Assembly (NCBI RefSeq): GCF_030445035.2
Contig: NC_080682.1
Location: 34,888,770-34,952,769, forward strand
Origin: Dasypus novemcinctus
Lineage: Eukaryota > Chordata > Mammalia > Cingulata > Dasypodidae
Direction: 5' to 3'
DNA length: 64,000 bases
Positions within the stretch are counted from its first letter, which is position 1, and each line of letters begins with the position of its first letter. Positions 24,736-35,940 of the stretch are shown here, one piece after another. Position numbers and translations under genes: made by a program. The notes under the pieces are model-generated. The model worked only from the letters and a program-made list of their open reading frames with translations, did not search any database and had not been told where the DNA came from.

Positions 24736-25150
24736 GTGCTCAAAATTGGAAAAATAATTCACAGATCCTAACATGTTGGTTTTTATAAGAATCCTTAATT
24801 AGTTTTTATATTTGATAAATGTTACAATATGTTACAAAATGTTACAAAAGGCACACTGTGAATCATCTGATATCTGACATAAGATATAACTACGTAATTC
24901 CATTGTCAAAAATGATAGCTACTAAGGTGAAAGCAACCTCCACTAGGCTATATTGGGAATTTAAATAAGCAGACATGAGCTTGGTAAGTGAGGAAAGCAT
25001 TTCTATTACATCAATAACAAATGACAGTGTGGTGAACCATAGGGTTTCACAGTAGTTTCCATTGAGAAAATTTTTGCTAACATTGATGTGTCAAACTGAA
25101 AATTACTTTTATATGTCTCTGTGTAATATTCATATGTGTCAATTTAATTA
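24736..25150. other. No recognisable feature
   Basis: AT-rich. It contains the short direct repeat GTTACAATATGTTACAAAAT at about 24820-24848. It may be the diverged edge of the duplicated OR block. Confidence 0.4.
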
Positions 25151-26372
25151 TAACATAACCTGGTCATTGGACAATAACATCCTCTCCTAGAAAGAATGTC
25201 TTTATTAAAAAAAAACAAACATTAACATATGAAGTTTCTTAGATAACAGTAGAATTTGACCAAGCAATATTGGCTGGGCATCAAGTAGCCATAACTCACA
25301 CATCCCTCTTAACACTAAGGTGTACCTGCCAGGAAGACTGGTCTGAGAATCGAACATAATAATCAATGAAACATATCTTTGCATTAAGATTATGCTCAAT
25401 ACATAGTGAGAAAATTTACATCCTTGCTATCCTGTGTCCTGTGTTCACTTCCCTTAACATCTTTATCTGGATAGACTATAATGGTATCTTACATTATATG
25501 GCAAATTTCTTAATCTGTTGTAAGTTTCTTATATGTTATCTCATTTGTGAAGTGTTAAGTTTTGTGATATATTTCACAGTGTTATAAAATTGCCACTGAT
25601 TCACAAACCAATATTTTTGTTTAGGGTCCCTTCATAAATTAAAACAGTCTATAAAACTTCATATTATAAATGAATAATAGCTAACAAGACCAAAATATAC
25701 TAAATTTATTGAAAATGATTATGACTTAATTCAGTGAATACATTTATTATAATTAGGATTGCCATTATTTGAAAAAAAGTTCTATTTTCTTCCTATAGGT
25801 TCTCAAGAAGAGGATGAAAGGCCACATTACAGGCATCACTAAAAGGGACCAAGTTTCAAATTACCTGATATTTATGGTGCTTTGGGATCATAAGGTTCCT
25901 GGAGTGACTTTGGTCTGACCTTGAGCTAGAAGATATGATTCAGATTCAGTAGAGTCAGAAATGATTTGTCAACATACAAGGTCGGTAGTAAATAAAAAAC
26001 AGATTATTAGATTTAGATCTGAAACATGGAGAATTGAAACCCAAATGCAAATAATGTACAAAGAGAGAGATAAAACTCCAGGAGCAACAGCCTCAGTCTC
26101 ATAACCTGTAATTCAGAGAAAGAAGTAAGGATGGATTTGGTCCCAACAAATCTTGCTGATTTTATGTACTGTTTTCTATAAGTTTTTGTCTTAAAATTGT
26201 AATTAAAATTATAATGGTTGTCTGTGTCCTGTGCTCATTTCACCTACTTCTCCAACAATCCTACTGAGAAAGGATTATATTGTCTTCATCAGGATGAATA
26301 CATTTTTTTCCTTTTCTATCAGTACATTTTATTAAAACATGATTATTCAATTGTTGCTTTCACTGTGTTCCC

Positions 26373-27290
26373 TCAAGTCAGCTTTCTGCACCATAACTTT
26401 CTCATGGCATTTTTAATTTCTGTATTCCTCAGAGTGTAAATCAAAGGGTTGAGCAATGGTGTCCCAAGAGAGTAAAACACAGCCACAATCTTGTCCACTG
26501 AATATACGGTTGGAGGGCGAGCATATGTGAATATACAAGGAACAAAGAATATGATGACCACAATTATGTGGGAGGTGCAGGTAGAGAGAGCTTTCTTTCT
26601 TCCTTCTGCACTCTGGTTACTCAGAGAATGTAAGATTAAAATATAGGAAATGATGAGGATTGTGAAACTCACTGTACAAATGGCCCCACTATTAAAGACT
26701 GTGAGTAGATTTATGACATAGGTGTCTATGCAAGCAAGTTTCAACAATGGTTGTATTTCACAGAAGAAGTGATCAATAACATTAGGGCCACAGAAGGGTA
26801 ATTTCACAGCCAAGACTTCATGTGCTGAAGAATGGATTAAAGATCCCATCCAGGCCAGTTTCACCAGTGTGCCACAGAGGTGTTGGCTCATGATGACTGT
26901 GTACCGCAGTGGCTTACAAATGGCCACATAACGATCAAATGACATAAGGATGAGGACAAAAATCTCCATGCTTCCAAACAAGTGAAATGCAAATATCTGG
27001 ATCATGCATTCATTATAGGAAATTATTTTCTTCTCAGATATAGCATTTACAATCAACCTAGGAGCTGTGCTTGTGGAGAAACATGTATCAGCAATGGATA
27101 AGTAGCAAAGGAAGAAATACATGGGGCTCCCAAATAGCGGACTATATCTGATAGTCATCACAGTAAGTAAATTTGCAGAGAGAGTTGCAAGGTAGAGAAA
27201 GAGGAATACCACAAACACTATTTTCTCCTTTAGAACATCATTTGTTAACCCAAGTAGAATGAATTCCTTTACACTGATATTCAGGTACAT
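26373..27290 (-). CDS. Intact olfactory receptor, family 4-like (305 aa)
   Basis: A seven-transmembrane odorant GPCR, expected in olfactory sensory neuron cilia and coupling to Golf. The single open exon of 305 codons is normal for class II ORs. Seen (numbered from the ATG at 27290): N-glycosylation site NIS at 4-6; PMYFF at 56-60; extracellular Cys95; DRYVAIC at 119-125; loop-2 cysteines 167, 177 and 187; SY at 215-216; KALSTC near 233; PLLNPLIY at 278-285. TM1 has AN where most ORs have GN. The reading frame extends to 27311, but that upstream codon is GTG; the ATG at 27290 puts the N-glycosylation site next to the start, as in other ORs. The stop is TGA at 26373-26375. The CGPNVIDH and NSGAIC motifs fit family 4 (4A/4B/4C/4P group); I cannot fix the subfamily. 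It lies in duplicated block copy 2, and a solo LTR begins 406 bp upstream. Confidence 0.95.
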   Translation of the reverse strand: MYLNISVKEFILLGLTNDVLKEKIVFVVFLFLYLATLSANLLTVMTIRYSPLFGSPMYFFLCYLSIADTCFSTSTAPRLIVNAISEKKIISYNECMIQIFAFHLFGSMEIFVLILMSFDRYVAICKPLRYTVIMSQHLCGTLVKLAWMGSLIHSSAHEVLAVKLPFCGPNVIDHFFCEIQPLLKLACIDTYVINLLTVFNSGAICTVSFTILIISYILILHSLSNQSAEGRKKALSTCTSHIIVVIIFFVPCIFTYARPPTVYSVDKIVAVFYSLGTPLLNPLIYTLRNTEIKNAMRKLWCRKLT

Positions 27291-27695
27291 AGTTATATGT
27301 AGAAAGGACACAGCTGGTAATGGCTTATCTGCAAAGAAAATTTAAAAAGTTGTGATTTAGCAAGAGCAGTAGGCTTGGAATCTTCCTTATCACTCATATT
27401 CTAATTCTATGAATATAGTAATTGAGTGGTTCCCTAAGTTTTCCATGTGTTGTAATCACAGGGAAGCTTTTTTTTTTTTTTTTTTTTAATGCTAATGGCA
27501 CCACTTTCTGCAGTCTTCTTTTGTGGGACCCAGATATTTAAAACATATACACAGGCATGCATATAGTTGATTCTGCTTTCCAACAAGAACTGAGACAGCT
27601 GAATTTGCTGTATGACCTTGTATAAGTCACTGTAATTGCTTAAAATGTTTAATTTATCTGTAAACTAGAGATTCCAAGGAACACTTTATTAAGTG

Positions 27696-28377
27696 TGATG
27701 TGGGCTATGGGTGGGAGGCTCTTTGTCTCTTCATAGATAACCTTAACCTAAACTGTCTGTCCTGACTTGTGGGTGTGAAATGGTAAGAGGCTGCAATTCT
27801 GCTCTTGGTGACCATGACAAAGACTCCAGTCCCAGGAGGCAATTTAGCAATGCAAACTCTATATACATACCAGTCAGTCCAGGGAAACTCTGATGATGGT
27901 GATGCCGAAACTTAAGGGAACTTGGACTTGGCCTTGAATGGGAAATATAATATAGCCTGTGCATAAATTCAAAATCAGCTAATTCTGTATCCAAGTGTAC
28001 CTAGTCTCTACAAATCCAGTTAAGTGACATGGGCTTTGAATGTTCAGAAAAAATATAAGACTGAATGTGTATTCAAGGTTGCAAGATGCTAATTCAAGCT
28101 CACCTGAGGTGTGGGCTATATATTAATTCAAAACCTACCTGGTACTCAGGCAAAGACTTAACTAACAAAGAAAGTAGTTTTCTTTGATAAAAGCACCATT
28201 TGACTCCCCAACCTGTATAAAAAAAAAAACTTGAAAATTTTGTTCAGGACTCGGGTTTGCAACAGAAGCTCCCGAGTCCAGTTGGCCATCAATAAACCAT
28301 GTTTCCTTCTCAAAATCATTCCTGAGGCCTGGCCTTTCTATACACAAATAATTGAATCTGTCTCAAATTCTACAACA
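27696..28377 (+). mobile_element. Solo LTR A (ERV family with 4-bp target duplication)
   Basis: 682 bp from TGATGTGGGC to CTACAACA, flanked by AGTG at 27692-27695 and 28378-28381. It has a TATAA box at 28216-28220 and an AATAAA at 28291-28296. A perfect 9-bp stem lies between them (GGACTCGGG at 28247-28255, CCCGAGTCC at 28271-28279). A 4-bp duplication is the gammaretrovirus-like (class I) pattern. It belongs to the long subfamily with C and D, which share a segment containing GATGATGGTGATGCCGAAAC. No viral gene remains. It lies 406 bp upstream of the intact OR start, pointing away from it. Confidence 0.92.
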
Positions 28378-29021
28378 AGTGCAATCATATATATGCAGTT
28401 TATATGTGCATAGGTTTCTCATCTCAATAATTGTAAAACAACATTCTTACATTATTCAAAAATATTTAATTTGGACATTCTTTCTCTAGGAAAACATTTC
28501 TCTATATTGGCTTTAATTTCCATTCATTAATATTGATCACATCAATAAATTTCAGTAGGTTAGGGTAAAAGAAGAAAATATTTCTCTAACCTTTGGCTCA
28601 CAATAGCCATAATTTTACCTTTGTTGTCAGTCAGGTCACATGAGATGTTTGAATAAATCACAGAGGCTGGCATTACTAAGAGAAATTATTATGTATGTGC
28701 AATTACCCATTTCTCATGCTAAGTGTATTGTACTCAGTTCCACAGCCTATAAATCCAACATGAAATTCAATTTCTTATATATACATAATTTGAGTAATTT
28801 TTTTCTTACCTAGGTTTCTTCTACCACTATCTTCTAGAGGTTTTGTTTTCTTCTAATATTTCTTTCTGTTTAAACATTATTTTAAAATATATTTTAGTTT
28901 TTCCATGCATATGTATCCCTTGTTCTACTTTATTTTTGCTTATATGCATGTATTTCTATATAAATACTTTCATCTCATTTAAAATTCTAGAGATGTTTTA
29001 TTTTATTTTATTTTTCCAAAG

Positions 29022-29023
29022 AT

Positions 29024-29066
<43 letters not shown>

Positions 29067-29069
29067 TTT
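29022..29069. repeat. (TTTA)n microsatellite in the SINE tail
   Basis: About 12 tetranucleotide units; the expanded A-rich tail of the minus-strand SINE. Confidence 0.95.
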
Positions 29070-29435
29070 CTCTCCCCTACCCTCCCCACCCCGGTTGTCT
29101 GTTCTCTGTGTCTATTTAGTGCATCTTCTTTGTCTGCTTCTGTTGTTGTCAGTGGCATGGGAATCTCTCTTTGTTGCATCATCTTGTTGTGTCAGCTCTC
29201 CCTGTGGGTGGCGCCATTCCTGGGCAGGCTGCATTTTCTTTCGTGCTGGGCAGCTCTCCTTATGGGGCACACTCCTTGCACATGGGGCTCCTCTATGCAG
29301 GGACACCCCTGCATGGCAGGGCACTCCTTGTGTGCATGAGCACTGTGCACGGGCCAGCTGCACACTGGTCAAGGAGGCCCGGGGTTTGAACTGCGGACCT
29401 TCCATGTGTTAGACGGACACCTTAACCACTGGGCC

Positions 29436-29914
29436 TGATGTGGGCTATGGGTGGGAGGCTCTTCGTCTCTTCAGAGATAACCTAAGCTCTCTGTGACTTG
29501 TGGGTGAGAGATGGTAAGAGGCTGCATTCCTGCCCTTGGTGACCATGGCAAGGACTTCAGTCCCAGGAAACAGTTTCACAATGCAAAGTCTATAAACTTT
29601 AAGTATTCAGGGGAAATGCAAACCAAATATACTGAAAGCTTATCTAGAATGTCTGAAGTCCATGCTGAAAGCTTACCTAAGATATGAACATATATATGCT
29701 AATTCAAGCCTATTGAGAACTGAAACAAAAGGACCATTTAACCTTTCCTCTCTGTATCAAAGAAACTCAAAAGTCTTGTTCAGGGCTCAGGTTAGCAACA
29801 GAAAGCTCCCGAGTCTGGCTGGCCATCAGTAAACCATTTTTCCTTCTCAAAATCATTCCTGAGTCCTGGCCTCTCTATATGCAAATAATTGAAAATCTCT
29901 TAAATTCTACAACA
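29436..29914 (+). mobile_element. Solo LTR B (short subfamily)
   Basis: 479 bp, TGATGTGGGC to CTACAACA, flanked by GGCC at 29432-29435 and 29915-29918. It lacks the GATGATGGTGATG segment of the long subfamily and instead carries AAACTTTAAGTATTCAGGGG and a repeated AAAGCTTA motif. It sits inside the DAS SINE, so it is younger than that SINE. Confidence 0.92.
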
Positions 29915-29939
29915 GGCCAAGTCCACTGCCCTCTAGAGT

Positions 29940-31123
29940 TGTTTTAGTTTCTTGAGATGCTCAATCAAATACCATGAAATGGGTTGGGTTAAACAATGAG
30001 AATTATTTGCTCACAGTTACAAGGCTAAAAGAAAGTCCAAATCCTGGATTTGGCAATGATTTCTTGATTAAGGCAATGGTTTCTTTCCCAAAACTGGTAT
30101 CTGTAGGAGGATGCCTGAGATCAAGCAAGGCAATGGTGCCATCTACTTGTTTCTTCTCCAGGTCTCCACATTTTCTCCTAGGTTCTTTCAGTGTTCAGCT
30201 ACTTGCTTCCTGTGGTTTTCTCCCTCTCTGTCTGAATGTTACTGTTGACAAAGGACTCAGGTAATAGGATTAAGACCCATCCTGACTGAGGTGAACCATG
30301 CCTTAACTGTAGTCATCTCATCAAATAGTAGTACTTACAATTGCTTTGATGGGACTATAAGTGGGACGCTCTTTGTCTCTTCAGAGATAAACTAAGCTGT
30401 CCTGACTTGTGGGTGTGGGATGGTAAGAAGTTGCAGTCCTGCCCTTGGTGACCATGGCAATGACTCCAGTCCTGGGAGGACATTTAGCAATTCAAACTCT
30501 ATATACATACTAGTCAGTCCAGGGAAACTCTGATGATGGTGATGCCGAAACTTAAGGGAACTTGGACTTGGCCTCGAATGGGTAATATAATATAGCCTGT
30601 GCATAAATTCAAAATCATCTAATTCCATATCCAAGTGTGCCTAGTCTCTAGGATTCCAGTTAAGTGATATGGGCTTTGAATATTCAGAAAGGATGTAAGA
30701 CTAAATGTGTTTTCAAAGTTATATCCAGACAGAAAGTGGGCAAGATGCTAATTCAAGCTCTCCTAATATGTGGGTAATATGTTAATTCAAAACCGATATG
30801 TTAATTCAAAACCTATCTGGTACTCAAGCAAAGACTTAACAAAGAAAGTAGTTTTCTTTGATAGAAGCATCGTTTGACTCCCCAACCTCTACAAAAGGAA
30901 CTTGAAAATCTTGCTCGGGGCTCGGGTTTAAAACAGAAAGCTCCCGAGTCTGGCTGGCCATCAATAAATCATTTTTCCTTCTCAAAATCATTCTTGAGTC
31001 CTGGCCTTTCTATACGCAAATAATTGAACCCTTCTCAACTTCTACAACAGCTTCACACTCACAGGAATGGATGAAATTTAATTACATGTTTTTCTGGGAT
31101 ACATACAGTTTTAAAACACCACA
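29940..31123 (-). mobile_element. ERVL-like LTR, split by LTR C
   Basis: 29940-30346 and 31050-31123 read as one element. On the minus strand it runs from TGTGGTGTTTTAAAACTGTA to AAGAAACTAAAACA. The 5' part includes GTTTTTCTGGGATACATACA and AATGGATGAAATTTAATTAC (plus strand, 31065-31110). It resembles the gene-less LTRs of ERVL type common in xenarthran DNA, but I cannot name it. No clean 5-bp duplication is visible. It is older than LTR C, which has split it. Confidence 0.6.
30347..31049 (+). mobile_element. Solo LTR C (long subfamily)
   Basis: 703 bp, flanked by GCTT at 30343-30346 and 31050-31053. It starts TGATGGGACTATAAGTGGGA, a variant of the family start. It contains a short internal duplication (ATATGTTAATTCAAAACC repeated near 30777-30815). 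The AATAAA counterpart near 30965 reads AATAAATC. It is inserted in the ERVL-like LTR. Confidence 0.92.
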
Positions 31124-31478
31124 AGGTTAAACTATTAGCTCCTTCTATAATATTCTAGTTTTTCATGGTTATATATTATGGTATAGTGACTAGTTCATGT
31201 CCCTTTTTATGTATATATAGGATCATTAATTTACATTGTTTTTAAAAACATGGGAGATGGCAGAAATTTCTTGTAAGGTTAAACCTTGTAACAGTGCCCA
31301 CTTTGCTTTGTTAATAGAATTAATATCATGATAAGCATTTTCTTGATTGTCATGATAGCATAATATTTTTGTATATTTTAATACATATATTTAATCTGTT
31401 CTGAATTATGTAAAATTGGTCAATTAATTTTTCAGTATTTTTATGTTTTGAGCTATTCTCCTTTTTTCATTCTTCTAC

Positions 31479-32178
31479 TGTTGTAGCAGTTGAGAGAGGT
31501 TCAATTATTTGCATATAGAAAGGCCAGGACTCAGGAATGATTTTGAGATGGAAAAATGGTTTATTGAAGGCCGGCTGGACTCGGGAGCTTCTGTTGCAAA
31601 CCCGAGTCCCCAAAACAAGATTTTCAAGTTCTTTTTATACAGATTGGGGAGTCAAACAGTGCTTTTATCAAAGAAAACTACTTTCTTTGTTAGTTAAGTC
31701 TTTGCCTGAGTACCAGGTAGGTTTTGAATTAACATATCGCCCACACCTCTGGTGAACTTGAATTAGCATCTTGCCCACATTCTGTCTGGATACAACCTTG
31801 AATACACATTCAGTCTTACATCCTTTCTGAACATTCAAAGCCCATATCGCTTAACTGGAATCCTAGAGACTAGGCACACTTGGATACGGAATCAGATGAT
31901 TTTGAATTTATGCACAGGTTATATTATATTTCCCATTTGAGGCCAAGTCCAAGTTCCCTTAAGTTTCGGCATCACCATCATCAGAGTTTCCCTGGACTGA
32001 CTGGTATGTATATAGAGTTTGCATTGCTAAACTGCTTCCTGGGACTGGTGTCTTTTCCATGGTCACCAAGAGCAGGACTGCAGCCTCTTACTGTTCCACA
32101 CCCACAAGTCAGGACAGACAGTTTAGGTTAAGGTTATCTCTGAAGAAACAAAGAGCCTCTCACCCATAGCCCACATCA
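31479..32178 (-). mobile_element. Solo LTR D (long subfamily, minus strand)
   Basis: 700 bp. The plus strand runs from TGTTGTAGCAGTTGAG to CATAGCCCACATCA. It is the only one of the six in this orientation. The candidate target duplication is imperfect: CTAC at 31475-31478 against GTAC at 32179-32182. TATA (TATAAAAA on the minus strand, 31632-31639) and the GGACTCGGG/CCCGAGTCC stem near 31577-31610 are kept. Confidence 0.88.
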
Positions 32179-33506
32179 GTACAGTCAACTCTGTCAAAAA
32201 ATGATTCCCTTGCAGTGTAGTTTATTACCTCTATTATGGAAGTTATAATCATAACACTGTCTTTTATTTTCTAGGCATTTAATTATTGATCTCAAATGAT
32301 CTGGTAGTTATTTTATTATGACTTTTGAGATATTCTCCTAATTCTAACTCAATACTAATCCATCAATAACTCAAAAATCCATTAAGTCAGTTATCATTTA
32401 TGCCAAGATACTGCTCAGATCTGTGTTAGGTCTAGAGAAAAGATATCCTTAACATCTTAACAATTGAATTGGATGGGTAACGTACATCTAGATAATGCCA
32501 TAAATTATACAAGAATTACATGTAACTGTATGTATTATATCAAATGAATTATGGATTCAATAATAATTTTTTCCTAGAGAATGAAATAACTTGCCAGTGA
32601 AAGTTTAAAACTGAGAAAAAAGTAGAATTTTGGTTTTAAATGGATGAAACTTACGTTTCCAACTAGAGTCTATGTAACTCAGGTATTCAATATTTTTATC
32701 ATAGTTTAATTAGATAAGTCTATTTCAAAATTAGTAAATGAAAATGTTCAAAACTTTTAATAAATTTGTATAATCCAAATAAAAGATTAATGTTATTGCA
32801 GTGTAACTGAAATAATATTATCTAAATGTTATAACAGTAATTATACAATAAATATCAACTTTAAGTGGCAGTTCCAATGATGTTGTGTAGTATAAAAGAG
32901 AAAATGGGTTAATTACTACTAAATTAAGTATGTTAGTTTCTTAATGGAAGCTAAAGACAAAGAAGAGATGTCCTTGGCTGTGAAGAAAAGAGCAAATTGG
33001 TGAGAAATGTTGAGTAAAAGTTTATAAGAAGAGGAGAGGGACATGTTGCTTCAGACAAACATGAGATGATATAAATTAAAACTAAATTTTATTAACTCAA
33101 AAAGATTTAAGAAACAATATTTGGGGGAAGATAATGAACAGTCATGGAAATCAGTTCATGAAATACTATACTGTTCTTGCTTTAAATAAGCAAAGAGAAG
33201 ATTAAGGATATGAGGTTAGGAAAGCAGCAGTTGAAGAAATGAATACTTTGACTCAGACCAACACCACCTCAGGGTTTTATTATTTTTTTCAGACATTATT
33301 TCCTAACACTCCTGAGCTATCCGTTTTTATTTTGGGGTGGGTGGGTCAGTCGGTATTGCTGTGTTATCTTCTTTAACATTTTCAATCTGTTGGTATTTTA
33401 ATCACTTTAAAAATTACATCTGGTCCCAAATGTTTGTAAATAGCCCCAAGTATTCTTTTTTTCTCAGAAAAAGAAACATCTACCTTGATCCCCTATGTGC
33501 CTATAC

Positions 33507-33985
33507 TGATGTGGGCTATGGATGGGAGGCTCTTTGTCTCTTCACAGATAACCTAAGCTCTCTGTGACTTGTGGGTGTGAGACGGTAAGAAGCTGCAGTC
33601 CTGCCCTTGGTCACCATGGCAAGGACTCCAGTCCCAGGAAACAGTTTCACAATGCAAGGTCTATAAACTTTAAGTATTCAGGGGAAATGCAAACAAAATA
33701 TACTAAAAGCTTATCTAGAATGCCTGAAGTTCATGCTAAAAGCTTACCTAAGATATGGAAGATATATATGCTAATTCAAGCCTATTGAGAACTGAAACAA
33801 AAGGACCATTTAACCTTTCCTCTCCGTATCAAAGAAACTCAAAAGTCTTGTTCAGGGCTCAGGTTAGCAACAGAAAGCTCCTGAGTCAGGCTGGCCGTCA
33901 ATAAACCATTTTTCCCTCTCAAAATCTTTCCTGAGGCCTGGCTTCTCTATACGCCATAATTGAACCTCTCTCAAATTCTACTACA
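33507..33985 (+). mobile_element. Solo LTR E (short subfamily)
   Basis: 479 bp, TGATGTGGGC to CTACTACA, flanked by ATAC at 33503-33506 and 33986-33989. Closest to B and F by its shared AAACTTTAAGTATTCAGGGG segment and length. Confidence 0.92.
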
Positions 33986-35579
33986 ATACTATTTTGAGAT
34001 TAACTACACATGACTTGAACAAGGTAGTCGTAAATTAGATAATATTCTTGTTTTGTGATCTTAAATTTTAAACAGGTAATGCATTTATTTAATTTGTCCT
34101 GATTATTTTCTTGCAAGGAGAAAGTAGTCATTTATGTTTTTCTCTTGTAAGCACATAGATTGACCTATGAAACAGAGAGTTGTGTCCAGAAAGTTGGTCT
34201 AAAACTAGGACAGAATGTTTTTCTGTAGGCTCTCCTACTAGAAACTAACTTATAAGTTATATAAAATATCAATGCCAACAATCCATACAAAATGCTTCCA
34301 AGAAAAGAGAATTTATTAGCCAGCAGAGATAAAGACCAACTGATATCTTAAGTTCCTGCCCTTATCCCAAAATTAAGCATTGTAAATATGAACACATAAC
34401 ACTAGATACATAATAGGTAACAATGAAGCAAGGAATGAGCAAAGACTCAAGGAAGTCAGAGAAGGAACTAGTGGAGAGAAAGTGAACAGACATCAGAAAA
34501 GGAAGATGAGCTGGTGATAAGATTCAGAAAGACATGTAGAGTGGAGATGAGAAAACCTTGTTATTTGGCTTCATTTGACAAAGGTTTCATCACAGCTAGC
34601 TGCTTTCTGCAATTTCCCAGCACTATTACTTTCTTCCAAACTAGAGAGAGTGTGCCATTGCACATCATGAGCAAGAATCACCCTGGGTCTTGATAACCCA
34701 AGACAATGGTATAGATGTGAAGTCCTACTTATTCCCTGTTTCAGAAACATCATCACCAAGCTTAAACTCTTCAAAAGAGGGGTCTCCCAAGAATACAAAC
34801 TTCTGGGCCAGCCTCAACACCAAGATGGGGTTACCTTCCTCTTCTGTGTTCAGTGAGGCTTTTGGGAGGGAATGTATTTTTGCATGTATGCAAGGTAAGC
34901 TTGAGGACACCAGACCTGCAATAACCCTTCATTTTTAGAAATACTCCCTGGAAGCTCCAATTTTTTTCAGGAGACAAACTGATTATGGATTCCATCAGAA
35001 AAGTGCTCAGGAGGTGATAGGAAGAAAGTAATTTTGTCTGACTGGAAATCTTACCTCTTATGAGCAAAGTTGAGCAAATTGATGACTCTCAATGAAGTAG
35101 GTTTTCATATCTTCAACTATAATTTTCTTAGAACGTGGCTTAAATGAAGTCCAGATAAAACCTGCAAACATTACTTCATTGTGATTTACTGATGCCTTCT
35201 ATCGCAGGAGGTTTTGAAGTTTGGGGAGTTTATGGAGAAAAGGGACTTTCCCTGTGGCCCAACTTCACATGGCTCCTCCCAAGAGGCAACACGTTAGACA
35301 AAACCATGCTCTGTGGCACAGGAGGGTGTGAGTGAAAAATAAAAAATGAAGTGGGAGAGTCTCAATTCAGTTCCTGAAAACTCCTTTATGAAAGAAACTA
35401 TTCCTGTGCTATAAGAGAAAAATGCCTCTGAGGTCATCTCAATTCCCATAAGTTCTCATTTGGAAAAGCATGAGTTTAATATTTCTTTTTATCGCATTGA
35501 ATATTTATAGTAATTTCAAAAAAAAGTTTAAAAATTTCTAAGGAAACTTTCAGCCTCAGTAACTCCTAGGAAACCCTTA

Positions 35580-35750
35580 CTTCCAACTGAGTCCTGAAGG
35601 ATTATCTAAGCCACTCAGCTCAGACAATCCAAGGACAAAAGCCAACAATGGGTCCAATTATTTAAACTTCAACACACTCTGAACTGCAGGCTAAGAAATA
35701 TTATTCCCTTTGCCTTATAATTTGTTTAAGCCCATATCTTCTAAAGCAGT
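35580..35750 (-). mobile_element. Fragment of the ERVL/MaLR-like internal region (weak)
   Basis: CAATTATTTAAACTTCAACACACTCTGAACTGCAGGCTAAGAAATATTATTCC follows the order of 24260-24320 and 11850-11900 (TTATTTAAACTGA..CTCTGAA..GG.TGCAGAAAGA). It abuts the end of the duplicated block. Diverged. Confidence 0.5.
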
Positions 35751-35940
35751 TCTTAAACTTTTTTGTTCCAAGCACCCCTTTGCCAGTCAGGTGAATGAAT
35801 GCTACTATAATTTACTTATTGCCTATATTCATAAGTGAAGAAAATGCTAGATTTTAGTTAAAGATCATAAAAAATAAAGCTAAGTAGATTTTTTTCAATT
35901 CAGTTCATGAGTTCATGGACCTCCAGAAATCTTTCTTTTT
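35740..35940 (+). mobile_element. Possible hAT-type (MER-like) DNA transposon fragment
   Basis: Starts CTAAAGCAGTTCTTAAACTT with GCACCCCTTTGCC, recalling the CAGNGGTTCTCAAAC ends and 'accccttt' block of mammalian hAT/Charlie relics. The other end cannot be defined; a T run follows at 35946-35961. Confidence 0.35.

Larger units (their letters stand above)
28993..29931 (-). mobile_element. DAS-type SINE, minus strand, split by LTR B
   Basis: 28993-29435 and 29915-29931 make one SINE like that at 21907-22330: an A-rich tail seen as (TTTA)n at 29022-29069, the GC-rich body, and the tRNA-like head with the B-box complement GGGGTTTGAACTGC near 29380-29395. It is flanked by TCTAGAG at 28986-28992 and 29932-29938. 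LTR B sits inside the head with a GGCC duplication. The 189-codon frame crossing here (28843-29412) is a read-through of the SINE. Confidence 0.85.
25150..35510. repeat. Duplicated OR block, copy 2 (about 10.4 kb, expanded by insertions)
   Basis: Colinear with 2560-8560, with the intact OR in the place of the pseudogene. The 4.4 kb size difference is largely explained by the five solo LTRs (27696-33985), a DAS SINE (28993-29931) and an ERVL-like LTR (29940-31123), all absent from copy 1. Outside those insertions the DNA is AT-rich and non-coding. Confidence 0.85.

Noticed and set aside
27291-27311. Seven extra N-terminal codons on the OR, starting with GTG
   Set aside because: The upstream codon is GTG, not a usual mammalian start. 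The ATG at 27290 gives the standard OR N-terminus with the glycosylation site at residue 4.
28843-29412. 189-codon plus-strand frame
   Set aside because: It runs through a (TTTA)n tail and a minus-strand DAS SINE. The tail is seen as repeated YLFI codons. The same frames occur in the SINE at 21907-22330.
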